From Bondarzewia mesenterica (Eukaryota; Basidiomycota; Agaricomycetes; Russulales; Bondarzewiaceae): a DNA stretch of 50,996 nt. The DNA is taken from contig SGPL01000219.1 of NCBI GenBank assembly GCA_004802705.1, forward strand, positions 1-50,996, read 5' to 3'. Under the pieces are notes generated by a model. It made no database searches and was not told the origin of the DNA. It was given only the letters and a program-made list of their open reading frames with translations. Shown here piece by piece: positions 15,501 to 26,660 of the stretch. The position numbers and the translations under genes were made by a program. How positions within the stretch are numbered: the first letter of the stretch is position 1; each line of letters opens with the position of its first letter.

Positions 15501-18500
15501 AGGCAGCATAGCACGCTTACTTGGAGAGATCGATGCACAAGCCTTTTCGGATAGTATCATACAGTTCCATTGGGTTACTGTGCTGAAACCGCGAAAGAGT
15601 GAAGAGCCGGGCGTTTGCGTTCGCTACTCGGAAGCGAACTCGAATATCCTGGTCGTTACTCATGGTTGGAAGGGCAGCCGTCGGCACGATGGAAGGCCTG
15701 ATTTCATCATCATCATCGTCAAAATATGACATGGACCAAACTTTCTCCATAGGATCTTGGGCAAGGTATTGATCCAAAAAGGTGACAATAGAATCCCGTA
15801 TCTTCCAACACCGTGTTTTACCGCCTCCAAGTGAGTCCAGAAGCCAGCGACACAGAGAGCGAGCATGTTCGCCGGTTTCGCTGTCGGCGACGGGCCCTTG
15901 CGTCCAGAGAGAGATGGTAGACTCCAGAAATTGGATCACCAAGAGCTGCAATTGCCCGTTTAGTGAGTAGGTGTACTGAATCAGAAGAGATTCAAATTTT
16001 TCCAGGAAGTGGTCAAGGGTCGTGACATTGAGGTTCAACGTCCTTTGCCGCACATTGCTGAAATAAGATGAACTGGCCAACAGAAATTCATCGCCATCGC
16101 TATCCAAGATGAGTCTAGTAAGTTCCTTATCCCTGGTGGGCTCTCCCGACGACGATTGGAGAATTGGGCCAAGGGCCAGAAATGCCATGCAGACTGCCAT
16201 GACGTCTTGCGCGGACGAGGTACCCTTTGTCTGCCTCTGAGCTTCCGGAGTATTAGCAGCGAGAGGCGTGGTCCTAATGGGACCAAAGTCGTCCTTATCA
16301 TCTACATCCATTGCGTTCGACGAATGACGATCGCCAGTCAGTCTTGTCAAAATAAACCGTAGCACGTTCTTTAAGGTGACCATGACCTCCGCGAAAATGT
16401 CCTGGACCTGCAGATCTTGAATTGTCAACCAATGGATACAGGACACAGGAAAAAAGATATACTGACATCCGAACTCTGCCATATGATCCGTTGCAACTCT
16501 CGCCGAGAAGCCAACATCTGTCTTCGCTTCACTGCGGTACTTGAGATTAACGATCTGAGAACTTCTTTTCTGATGCCTGTACCCTGATCAGGCGAGAGCA
16601 GCCCCTCCCATGGAGGGTCTTCGCGATCCTCTCCAGCAGAGATCAGGGGTTCGAATCCCAGAAGCACAAGCGCTTTTTCGTCCAGGCTCCACCGCTGACT
16701 CGTCAGAAGCGGCGTGACGTGTGCAATCAGCTTGCATGAGACCCGCAGCACACGCCTATTTGAACGAATGCCATTGAAAGCAAGAATAGACTCGAAGGCG
16801 AGGGCCATCACCGCACAGTCAAGGAAACGACGAGTCTTGTCGGCACTTGCATGTGCTCCTGCGTCCGGCATGCTCTCCCAATCCGATATCAGAGACTCAA
16901 GAAACTTCAGCAAGGCCGCCGAAACCTTACGTTCGCGATCGCCAGGCTGAGCAAAGTCTGCAAGGATATTCGCATTGGGCTGATTTGCAGTCGGCCCAAT
17001 AGACAAATTCGTGTTCGGAGCACTCGGGGTGTGAAAAGGAGGCAATTGAGCATATAGCAGGAATCGTCGAATGACGGCCGTGCGCTGCTCCTCCTTTATT
17101 TGATCCACGATGGCACATTGCGGCAAAGTCGTCCGACAGATGAGGCTACTCCGCTTGGGTAGTCCACAGATACTCTCCAGTAAAGTCATCATATCGACAA
17201 CGGTGGGATGCGATAATTTTGTCCTGCCACCGTCCGGTGAGTTCCCTCGAGCTGCACGCGTGACACCGAGACTCCAAAACGTCCGTCAACCAACTAAGCA
17301 CCTTCTCCTCCAGATGCATCCGATAGAGACGCATATCCTGGCTCGCAACTTGCAGACACAGCGCCAAAAAGATGCAGACTGAATCATATGGGAATGGTGG
17401 TCCCTGTACGTCCAGATCTTTAGCAAGGGTCTCGATCTCAACTAACACGCGCTGTGAAGTGAGTAGCTGCTTAGAATACAAGAGGAGGGTATACGCGAGA
17501 TGGCAAGCTGCACGACAGACGATGGGTACATTCGCTCGTCGCATTGCATGTGTCCAAACGGGATCCCATGTCGACAACCCACGTGTTCCTGATGGTTTCA
17601 CGTGAACTTGTTGCTCTGCGATAGCGGTGAGGCATAGAAACGTCCAGGACTGGACGACGGCATCGTCGAACGCAATAAATTGGAGAAGAGTCGATATCAC
17701 CTCTTGTTGAAGTTCGTCATGCAACACGGCCCAGTGGCGGTCAATAATGAACAGCAGAATTTCAAGGTGGTACGCGCGAATGGCTGAGACGGTTTGGATT
17801 CGAATGGAGCTTAATAAAGACGAGATCGGGTTTTCAAGCTTGATTCTCTTTCCATCTTTCTTGCTGAAACTCTGCATTGGCGTATGTACGGTCTCGGATA
17901 ACAGATAGAGCTGCGTGGTCAACGTTTTAATCATCGAAATACGTAGGGTGCTTGAGATACGTACCTTTTCAGCACAATCAGCCTGCAGTTCGAGGATGGC
18001 CCAAGCCAACGCTTGCAAGGAATCGAAATTCCAGCCAAATCGGAAGGTTCGAGCGACAAATGGCGACGGCTCGCCTTCTTCTGCAGCATGGGGAAGAATG
18101 AGCTGCATTCTCAAGCAGTCAATCGACAACCCATCGATGCCCCAACGGCTATCAGCCTCGCCATCGAGTAAGTGCCAGAGCTTCACAACACCATCTGTAT
18201 ACGGCGAACCGGGGTTTGAATTGCTCGCCGTATAATAGGGAAATAGGATCCTCAGGACAACTACCAGAGCCTCCTTCATGCTCTTGTTCTTTGTCCCCCA
18301 CATCCCGATCAAACCGTCCCATGCGCCGCGAGCAAATTGAGAGACGGCATCCCGTTTATTCAACGCAAGATGGGAGAGAGTCGCAGACAACCCCGCCAAG
18401 AAATCTTGATGTAGTGAAGTATCCATAGGATAAAGCCTGATGAAGCGTAGCAAGCGATTCAGGATGCCAGTCGCCAAGTGAGGGTAGTTTGGTGAAAGGA

Positions 18501-19299
18501 GTGGCGCAGAAGGGGAAAGGAAGAGCACGGCGAGCAGCGACGTGAATTCGATTTGTTCAAGAGAGACCGGACGCGACGCTTCGGTAGAAAAAGAAGCACG
18601 AGATGTGGAGGGTCCTGGCGTAGCGCTTGCCTCCCTTCGACGTCGTTTCTTTGTAGGGGAGGCAGAAGTAGACGGTACATTGCCTTCCTCGTCCTCGTCC
18701 TCGTCTCCTTGGTAGTAATCCAGATCGTCACCTATCGCCGCCATTCCGACACTGATTTCGACTTCGATTTCCTCATCTCCCAACCGCTTCCTCAAGGAGT
18801 CATCTAGGACCACATTGAATCCCATCTCCACAATCTTGACCCACATTTCCTCATCCAAATGCTCCAGGTGTGGTGCATAGCTCACAATGCACCGGATGGC
18901 TTTCGCGTAGTCCAGAGCAACCGGTGCATACAACTGGCCCTCATGCACGCACATTTGTAAAAAGTGAATGATAAGTACCTTGATGACCTTCCCCCGCAGT
19001 TTACGCACACATCTCTCCGTTAACCATCGAATAGCAGAGGCAGCTTCGCTCAACCTCCGTTCTGCGGCCGCGGTTGAGGTAAATTTGGTCGTTCGCTTAG
19101 TGCATAAGCCCTTCTCTTTGATAGCAGTCTCGAAAAGGGCCTGGTAAACAGCAAGCCAGGGTTTCCCGGTGCCCTTCTCATCGAGGTTGTTGATTAATGA
19201 ATCCCGAGAGAAGATAATGCGAATAGAGGAAATTCCCTCTTGCCGTTCTTTGATTTTGTCGCTCGAAAGCTGATCGCAGACAACCTTGAGAGAGTTCAT
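9502..19299 (-). CDS. TEL1: ATM/Tel1 PI3K-like protein kinase
   Basis: A 3,059-residue checkpoint kinase recruited to double-strand breaks and telomeres by the MRX/MRN complex. It phosphorylates S/T-Q sites. Twelve exons close in phase: 17965-19299, 17267-17910, 16467-17223, 15521-16407, 12444-15452, 11994-12390, 10815-11942, 10544-10761, 10157-10493, 9907-10097, 9582-9838 and 9502-9521. The N-terminus ([18 protein letters not shown]) fits the Tel1/ATM N-terminal motif. A helical-repeat body follows, with [18 protein letters not shown] near residue 665, then the FAT region. The kinase domain has [15 protein letters not shown] near 2724, GLGDRH with D2878 and H2880, and DLG with D2897. The FATC domain ends in MFIGWSPHH. 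Intron 17911-17964 (54 nt, GTACGT donor) has no stop and could be retained. Intron 17224-17266 is only 43 nt. The ATG at 19299 is the first in frame. Confidence 0.96.
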
Positions 19300-19328
19300 G
19301 AGAGTACGGGCGGCGTGTACGCCACTCA

Positions 19329-19334
19329 ACGCGT
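19329..19334. promoter_or_regulatory. MCB-like ACGCGT near TEL1 start
   Basis: A palindromic ACGCGT hexamer lying 30 bp upstream of the TEL1 start codon. In yeasts this word binds MBF and drives G1/S transcription. The role here is inference, because the word also occurs by chance elsewhere in the window. Confidence 0.35.
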
Positions 19335-19978
19335 ACCATTGCCACAGTCGCGCACGATGATCACGCTCTTTGTCAACTTTGCTAATCTATTTGGTTGTGC
19401 TTGGCTCTTCTGTGAAAGTATAAATTCTCTTTCAATTTGTTGGGGTTGCCTTCGAGCCTGTTCAATGCTACGTTGAACACTATTACATGTCTCGTCCTAT
19501 GTGCTTCAGAAAACTCAGAAGATATCTCGTCTTCACTGTATTGCTTACTTCTTGCCGCGTCTTTGAATCTACCGGCAAAAGTTCTTTGGACCGGTCTGGT
19601 TTTCAGATTGTCCGTTTTTTTTTTCGCGTCAGGCCTCTTTCTGCCCGGGCAGTGCTCTTATGCTTCCACCCTGCACCGGTTCTGGTGATGGCCAAAAGGA
19701 ATGCTCTTCCTTTCGTCTAATCAACGAGGGGATTGGTACTTTGAGAAGTGCGGATTTTTGTTGGTAAAGTCTGTCACGGTTTACTGTTACCATACATGAT
19801 CTTCCCCATGCAATTCAGTCTCTCTATCTGTATTACCTTCATATGTCTGATATGAAACGTACATGAGCGTAGGAATGAATCAATGACCATCGAGTGTCCT
19901 ATAAGAACAATTCTCGAAAAGCCAACGGAAAAATGGGAACGAAAAGCATGAATAATGTGATTGGTCCCGGACCTTTTG

Positions 19979-19992
19979 ACGCGTCTCACGTG
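19979..19992. promoter_or_regulatory. ACGCGT plus CACGTG composite site upstream of PIF1
   Basis: ACGCGT at 19979-19984 is followed by CACGTG at 19987-19992. Read as CGCGTC, one base, CACGTG, it matches the arrangement in the RAD9 promoter, where the spacer is three bases. It lies 93-106 bp before the PIF1 ATG. Confidence 0.45.
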
Positions 19993-20084
19993 AACGAACT
20001 TGGCGCGTCGCTATCGCGTCTCGCGTGCGCTTTCTTCCTCACCTTCACTCACCTTCACTTCCTCCCACCACATTATTGTCTACG

Positions 20085-22638
20085 ATGAGCACCTCGAAAC
20101 AAAGTATATCAGGTCTTTCCTCGGTAAAACGCGACTTTTCCTCGAACTTGGTCAAAAAAGAGCCTATTGCCGGTACCAACGCGCCTCCCAAACGATCTTC
20201 AGTTTCTGATGCACTAAGGAAGGCCATTGAGGACGGTATCGCGAGCAGAGATGGAAGATCGACAATAACGTCTTCCTCAACATTTACGTCGACTTCGACT
20301 TCTTACACTGTCACCAATTCGTCTTTCTCCCAGAAACGCCCATCCCAACACGTCGCGGGGCTACCGCCTGCCAAGCGCCGACAGCTTCCAGATTCCTGGA
20401 ACGCACCAGCTCCAACACCTCCATCCAGCTCCTCCTCTTCTTACGGATCTTCTACTTTCTTGCAACTGTCCCTGCCGAATAGCTTACCCTCATCGCAGTC
20501 GTCTACTTCAGCCAGAAATAGGCAATCACCGCTCGTGGTTGCTGCATCGTCAAAAGCGGTTGCGAAGCCCGCCAAAATTTCCCTGAGCCACGAGCAGCAG
20601 CAGATTTTGCAGCTTGTAAATGAGGGGGATAATGTATTCTATACCGGGAGTGCGGGTGAGTGATTCATTTCTGAATTGCCGTTGTGTTCGGTGTGTCTTC
20701 GAATGCCTCCATATATGCGCCTGCCGTATAAATTTGTGTTGCTACCTATGTTTTATTCATGTTCTTTGGGTCTGTTCTTACCGATTCTCGCTATGTATAT
20801 GCTGATGCAACTGGATCAGGAACGGGGAAATCAGTACTTCTTCGCGAGATCATAAAATCTCTGACAAGAAAGTACGTCAAATCCCCCGACGCCGTAGCAG
20901 TGACTGCCTCAACTGGTATGTCAACCACTCCTCCACGTTAGTAATTTCAACAGCTAAAAATTTGCGTCATTCCAGGCATTGCGGCGTGTAATATTGGCGG
21001 CGTAACCGTGCACTCGTTCGCTGGCATTGGATTGGGTATCGAAAGTGCTGAGCATCTTGCTGACAAGGTCCGGAAGAATAAGAAGGCCACCTCCAGGTGG
21101 CTGCGAACAAAGGTGCTCATCATGGATGAAGGTATGTCGTTTTGGTTTACCTCTGACGTGAGCAGCTGTATGCTCAGCGTCCACCGGAGTCTCTATGATC
21201 GATGGTGATCTGTTTGACAAGCTGGCGAGGATTGGAAGCATATTGCGGAAGAAAATCGAGCCTTTTGGTGGCATACAGGTTTGTTTGTTCCTTTCGACGG
21301 TTTCATCTTGCCGTGCCTCATCAAATCATGGTCGCGTGGTACGCATAGGTGATCGTCACAGGCGACTTTTTCCAACTTCCGCCCGTGAACAAAGGGAACA
21401 AGCCGACGAAATTCGCATTTGAGGCTGACCTTTGGAAGCAGTCAATTAAGCGGACGATCAAGCTGACCAAAGTGTTCCGGCAGAAGGATCAAGGTATGTT
21501 AAATTTCGAGCATAATTTCCTCTGCGTTAATCCGATGATGATCATTTTTCCAGAGTTCGTGGACATGCTGAATGAAATGCGATATGGCACTCTGTCGCAA
21601 AAATCAATTACAAAATTCAAAGCATTGTCCAGGGATATCATATATGAGGACGGACTGCGGCCTACCGAACTGTAAGCACCTCTTTTCCTGTGATTTATTC
21701 ATTCACTGAGCTCCATTTTTCCACGCAGGTTTCCCCGCCGCCAAGATGTCGATAGCTCCAACAAGATTCGTATAGAGCGTCTGCGCAGTGAATATCATAC
21801 ATATGCTGCCGTCGATGGAGGCACCGCCCATCCTGAACAGCGCCAAAAAATGCTTGATAATTTCATGGCGCCCGACCGACTTGTCCTCGCGGTCGACGCA
21901 CAGGTGATGCTCATCAAGAATGTCGATGATACGCTCGTCAACGGCTCTATGGGGAAGGTTCTGCGGTTTATTGGGCAGTCAGACTATGCAAAGGAGATCA
22001 ACGCGCCGGACGTTTTGTTTAATGAGAAGCCGATAAGTGGTGCGGAGAAGAAGTCGCAGAGGAAGGCGGAGGTGCAATATCCGGTGGTGGAGTTCACAGT
22101 TCCAGGGGGAGGAACGAGGTCAATGTTGGCCGTGCCAGAGAGCTGGAAGGTCGAATTGCCAAGCGGCGAGGTACAGGCGTCGAGGAACCAAGTGAGTCTG
22201 CATTTGATCGGCATTGTGCATTTTGTTGGTGAAGTTAATCTGTGATCAATTTTTAGTTGCCACTTATCCTTTCTTGGGCCATGTCTATTCACAAATCCCA
22301 AGGACAGACGCTTGAGCGTGTCAAAGTTGACCTTGCCAAGGTTTTTGAGAAGGGTTCGTGCTGTCGCCTCAGTATCATTTACCCTCGGGCGTAATGCTTA
22401 TCATATTCCGCTGTTATCACAGGTCAAGCGTATGTAGCGCTCTCTCGTGCAACATCTCTCGATGGCTTGCAAGTGTTGAACTTCAGCGCTGATAAGGTTC
22501 GTAATTATTTTCCAGTCTTTCGGCCGTATCTCACGACTGAACCGCGTCCATAAGGTCTTCGTTCACGAGAAAGTCCGCACATGGAGTAACACTCTCGAAA
22601 CGTTGCCGTCTATTGATGTCGATGAGGACGGGTATTGA
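20085..22638 (+). CDS. PIF1: Pif1-family 5'-3' DNA helicase
   Basis: A 630-residue superfamily-1B helicase. The family removes telomerase from ends, unwinds G-quadruplexes, helps break-induced replication and maintains mitochondrial DNA. Exons are 20085-20655, 20820-20915, 20976-21131, 21190-21278, 21349-21493, 21554-21671, 21729-22191, 22257-22353, 22423-22496 and 22555-22638, totalling 1893 nt in phase. About 165 N-terminal residues are Ser/Pro-rich and not conserved. Walker A GSAGTGKS spans 188-195 across intron 1. Next come [16 protein letters not shown], Walker B VLIMDE ending at 274, GDFFQLPP, and the C-terminal motifs [14 protein letters not shown] and [14 protein letters not shown]. 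The start is the first ATG of the frame. It is divergent from TEL1 and convergent with RAD9. Confidence 0.96.
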
Positions 22639-23939
22639 ACATTGGACTATCGGCTTTTGCAGCGCAAATGCACAGTACAACTCACTTTTCCCGTTATACC
22701 TGCACATTGTCTACTCACAGTACGTCCGGCTATTTGTCTTGCCATCCCATGTAATCTATCCGAATCAGATAAGTGCTGTATTCTACATAAATGTTCACAA
22801 TCGAAGAGCATCTTACTCTTCCAAATCTGCGCATACGCACGTTAGGTCGATGCCCGAATACATCACTATATAAAAATGCGTACATTTCTATTAATGGCAC
22901 AATTGTAATTTGTAGCTTCGCCACACCACAGACAGGCAGCGCACTCAGTAAGGTACATACCCACAATGCTGTGAGGTCCGTCGACGTGAAGAGGTCTGAC
23001 GACGCGTCGATGCGACAACCGAGCTGTTCAATTGCGCTAATATGGCGCTTCGAATTACGGATACGGACCACTGTGTATGTTTGCCGAAAAAAGCATCGCG
23101 TCTACAGTATCGACATTGCTCAAGCTCAAGGCGTATTCTGGAAAAATCCTGGACACGTGTGGCGTTGCAATATCGAATTGTAGCGAGCTTGGGCTCGTCA
23201 ATGCTAGGATGATTTGGGCCTAGAACTCAAACAGCATCCCCCAATTGAAAGGCTCCATTTCCGTTGAGTGCTGCGAGTGTGCTGCGCCGCACCCAATGAC
23301 ATAGTTTCTCCTCCTCGGCCTCCTGCCTGGGTCCGGATCTGTCTCAGACACCACGTGAGACAGATTCAGATGGCACCGATCGGGCGACATTTCCGAAACG
23401 TCCAGACCAGCCCCCTCTTGCTCTGAAATGTCGTCTCCAGCTTTCCGCTCTCCATGTATTTCGAGCTACCTCTCAGCTGCGACTGATGTCGTCTAAAGCC
23501 TTTGAAAGACGTGAATTTCAGGATTCTCAATAAATTGTGAAGCTCGAAAATCAAATCACCCGCTCACCAATGGTCATTCAACTCGAACTGGGATCCGCCC
23601 CGATGATCGAGAGCTGCTCAGCTTCGACTGACGCGCTCCGTTCTAGGGTATGCGTACAGATGAAGCCGCGCCACACTGGAAGCGAGTAACTGACGTCGAC
23701 CTCGATTTTACCAAAGCGCGAAGCTGTACATCTCGGAGCCAATGCGAATATTGCCGCGTCGACGTGATATGTATAAGAACGTACCGTCGTGCACGGTGTC
23801 GTTCACTATCTGTTCGCACGACCCCTATCTCCTTGCCCCTGATACGATTCACATTCCTAACGACATAAAACGTTTCGAACGTACCGTAACGATTAACGTC
23901 CATTCTCACACCACGAGACGAATTTCACGACTCACTATA
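22639..23939. other. Intergenic region downstream of PIF1
   Basis: A 1.3-kb stretch with 3' untranslated sequence and no supported gene. The only open frames (around 22791-23183 and 23366-23554) lack conserved motifs. A TATAAG-like word near 23771 lies about 170 bp before the small ORF that follows. Confidence 0.45.
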
Positions 23940-24203
23940 ATGGCGGTGGTCCTCATGTCGAATCCAAAATCCAACTCAACCGCCAATCGCACAGGGGAGA
24001 GATTTGGAGAAAAAGTCAGCGAGGGACAAACGGAGAGACGAGATGCGACGCCTGTGAAGACGGTGAGGAAGAAGAAGAGCTCGCTTGATCTCCGAGATAT
24101 CTTTCAGCGAGGGGAAGGGACGTCGCACGATGTCAACCAAGAGAAGGAGGGGCATCAGTCAAAATCACCAGGTTGCGCGTGGCATGACTCTGGTGCGGAA
24201 TGA
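23940..24203 (+). CDS. Small hypothetical protein, 87 residues, charged
   Basis: Not recognised. A single open frame from an ATG at 23940 to a TGA gives a polar protein with a Lys/Arg-rich centre (VRKKKSSLDLRDIFQRG) and no signal peptide or membrane segment. A TATAAG-like word near 23771 and isolation in a convergent gap are the only support for a gene. It could equally be untranslated sequence. There is no splice-consistent extension that I can defend. Confidence 0.25.
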   Translation: MAVVLMSNPKSNSTANRTGERFGEKVSEGQTERRDATPVKTVRKKKSSLDLRDIFQRGEGTSHDVNQEKEGHQSKSPGCAWHDSGAE

Positions 24204-24533
24204 AGATTGAGAGGCTATTTGTATCTGAAACGAAACAAACAGTGAGTCTTGGTTCCTCTCGCTCATTACGTCTTACTGAAAAAAAAAAACAGCGATTGCT
24301 TTATGTTTATTCCTTGTTAACGGAACTCCAATCCATGGACTCTTATCACGAATTACGTGCATTACGACGAAGCTGGTCTGAAGACCTTGACGATTTTATA
24401 CGATTACCGGGTCTCCATACGCAGGGTTATGATTGTAACAATATCGGCATAACGAATGCACTTTTGTTTGACATGGCACATTAGTTCGCACCAAGGTGGA
24501 TAAGATGAAAGCACTACTCACCTCATTTTACAT

Positions 24534-26481
24534 TCAGTCATCAAACAGAGGTTTGAAGGTCTGCGCGGTATCGTGGTTCCAATTTAGTGCAATTGACATA
24601 GTTTGGAAATCAACCACAAACCTTGTTTCCCTCCAGGCTCTGTGTGGGGCCCATCTCGATATCATCGAGCAGATTGAGACTATCTCGATCGTGATGCTGA
24701 CCGTCCATCTCGACCTTCCCATCTCTGTAAGGGATTTCAGGACCTGGAATAATCTGATTATTCCCATACTCATCCTCAAAGCCGACCTCTTCCCCTTCGT
24801 CCTCCATCATCGCGCGAAAGTCGTCCGCATCCATATTGTCGATCCCTAAACCGGACGCGCGGAGTGCCTCCTCGTCAGCTACACTCATCTGCGATGATGG
24901 TAGGAAGAGCGGCTCGGCCTGACGACTGCTTTCGGCCGCTTGGGTCCCAACTCGAGATTGGTACTGCTGTGAGTATGCAGGGATTGATGGTGGTGGCGGC
25001 ATTGACGTGGAATGATGTGGTACAGACGGAGGAGGCATAGAACCGAGCGCTCTGGATTGTGATCTCTGCGCTTCGCCCGTAGTTTTTGCAAGCCCTGCCG
25101 CGTCTGTCCGCTGGGCCACCTTCATTGGCCGCCGACGCTCAGGCGCAAGACTTCCCCTTCCTTCTGAATCTCCTTCTCGCGCACGTTGACGTGGCTGGGA
25201 AGCGGTAGATTCAGTAGTCGAACGTGCTTGGCTGGTCGCGCGCGTTCCTTTAGATGCACCAAGAGCTTGACTCGTAGAGATGACGAAGAGACTTTCGATG
25301 TTGTCACTTTGGACTTCGATGAACAGGGGGGCTGCTGGTTCGGTAAATTTAAGATCCAGCGCTAGTGCCATAGATTCTGCATATGCTATTGTGGCCTGAA
25401 TGATGAATCGTAAACAAAAATTAGCGCCAGGATCCTGAGAGTGGAATTTTCCTCTGACATTGAACTCTCGCAAGTGGAAAGCAAGGGCGACTGGAGCAAG
25501 AGGAATATCGTATAGGTCGAATTGATCTGCGTCCATGGTGAGCTCTGTGACAATTTGCACACCACCTGCATACACATCCAACAAACGTGAGCAGCATGGA
25601 CAGGGAGAAAAGGTGGAACTGATACCTCTCGCCAGCGACTCGAGAGATGACTCTGGGCTTCTGACATGTACCTCAGTGTCGTCAAAGCACCATATAAGTT
25701 GCGGGTCGTTCTTGCTGCTCTTGGTTGAGGGGAAGTGATCTACCATGTCCTTTACAGCTTTCGGGCCGACCGTCATGCGAGCCGCATTTGGATCATCAGG
25801 AGTACCAGGGGCCATCAGCGATGTTGGCGTCAAAAGCAGTAGACGATGTGTCTTTACGATTCCTACAAATGAATGGGAGAAGCGTTTCAAGGTCAAACTT
25901 GCAACTCTGATTGGATTAGATAGGACAGCTGTCCATTACCGTGCTTGCAATGCAGACGTACAATCAGTTTACTCTCCAGACTATCCTGGTCTTCGTCGTC
26001 TTCTTGCTCTGCGGTACCTTCTACAATTGACAGTTCGCATCTGTCAACTGTCTTTTCCACAGTCCGATGTTTCAATATAGAAAGTAGAGACTATAGTTGA
26101 TTCGATATCAAAGTTAGAACTCCCGTATGAAGGCAGATTTGACGAAAGCGCTTGCCTTGGTCAACAGTTGCCCTGTCACGCTCTCCACCTCGTGTACATC
26201 CTCCGCAAAAGGCCCTGAGTCTGCCTTTTTGCCTCCCACACTGTATCTCGCAAAGAATTGTCGCCCGTATCGGAAACGACAATAAGCCGACATGGACGAA
26301 TTCGTCGCTGTCAGAGAGAGGGTGTCTGATGTTGCGTAGATCGTGAGATCATCCCCATATTTTGACAAACAGCTCAAGGCACGCGTAAATGCTGGTAACA
26401 TGGCAATCAGTCTACAGGAACCCTAGAGAATGAAATGAAGCACACACGTTTGAGCGCTGCCGCGTCCAGAGTCGCCTGCAT
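24534..26481 (-). CDS. RAD9: Rad9, 9-1-1 checkpoint clamp subunit
   Basis: A 521-residue PCNA-like subunit of the Rad9-Rad1-Hus1 clamp, which is loaded at damaged DNA and activates ATR/Mec1. Exons are 26448-26481, 26156-26391, 25940-26090, 25626-25862, 25459-25565, 24622-25395 and 24534-24560, totalling 1566 nt in phase. The PCNA-like part runs to about residue 290, with ALSCLSKYGDDL, TATNSSMSAYCRF, SILKHRTVEKTV and ATIAYAES. The disordered tail (about 295-521) has eight SQ/TQ sites and ends in KTFKPLFDD. The second intron (26091-26155) is best read with a GC donor (AAG|GCAAGC). A GT donor 15 nt downstream at 26140 would add five residues. The intron 25396-25458 is 63 nt and stopless. The first 34-nt exon supplies MQATLDAAALK. 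Confidence 0.93.
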
Positions 26482-26622
26482 ATATGTGTCCCGACGATGT
26501 CCAGTATATTAGTTCCCTGAATACCATGAAGCCATTCAGTTGTCAATCGATCATATCCAGAGGGTTGAAAACCATGTTCAACCAGCCTGACACATACCTA
26601 TGTGAAGCACAACGTACGTTCA

Positions 26623-26628
26623 ACGCGT
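26623..26628. promoter_or_regulatory. MCB-like ACGCGT upstream of RAD9
   Basis: A perfect ACGCGT, 142 bp upstream of the RAD9 start codon. It is MBF-type in other fungi. Function here is inferred. Confidence 0.35.
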
Positions 26629-26660
26629 CTGCTAAGTAGGAGTTGGACGAGACGATAGAG

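Larger units (their letters stand above)
19300..20084. promoter_or_regulatory. Divergent TEL1/PIF1 promoter region
   Basis: A 785-bp spacer between two head-to-head genome-maintenance genes. It holds an ACGCGT at 19329-19334 (30 bp before the TEL1 ATG), an inverted CCAAT box (ATTGG) near 19960, and an ACGCGT/CACGTG cluster at 19979-19992 about 95 bp before the PIF1 ATG. The last 100 bp before PIF1 is dense in CGCG-containing words. Binding by an MBF-like factor (ACGCGT) and a bHLH factor (CACGTG) is inferred from known fungal motifs. Confidence 0.55.

Noticed and set aside
16640..16675. tRNA T-arm-like GGGGTTCGAATCCC
   Set aside because: It lies inside a TEL1 exon in the correct coding frame, and no cloverleaf partner arms are present.
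17200..17270. Apparent frameshift in TEL1 between two long frames
   Set aside because: A 43-nt GT-AG intron with a branch-like CTCAC restores phase and family sequence, so no sequence error is needed.
19300..19329. Upstream extension of TEL1 to position 19329
   Set aside because: The codon there is TTG, not ATG. The in-frame ATG at 19299 begins right at the conserved N-terminal motif.
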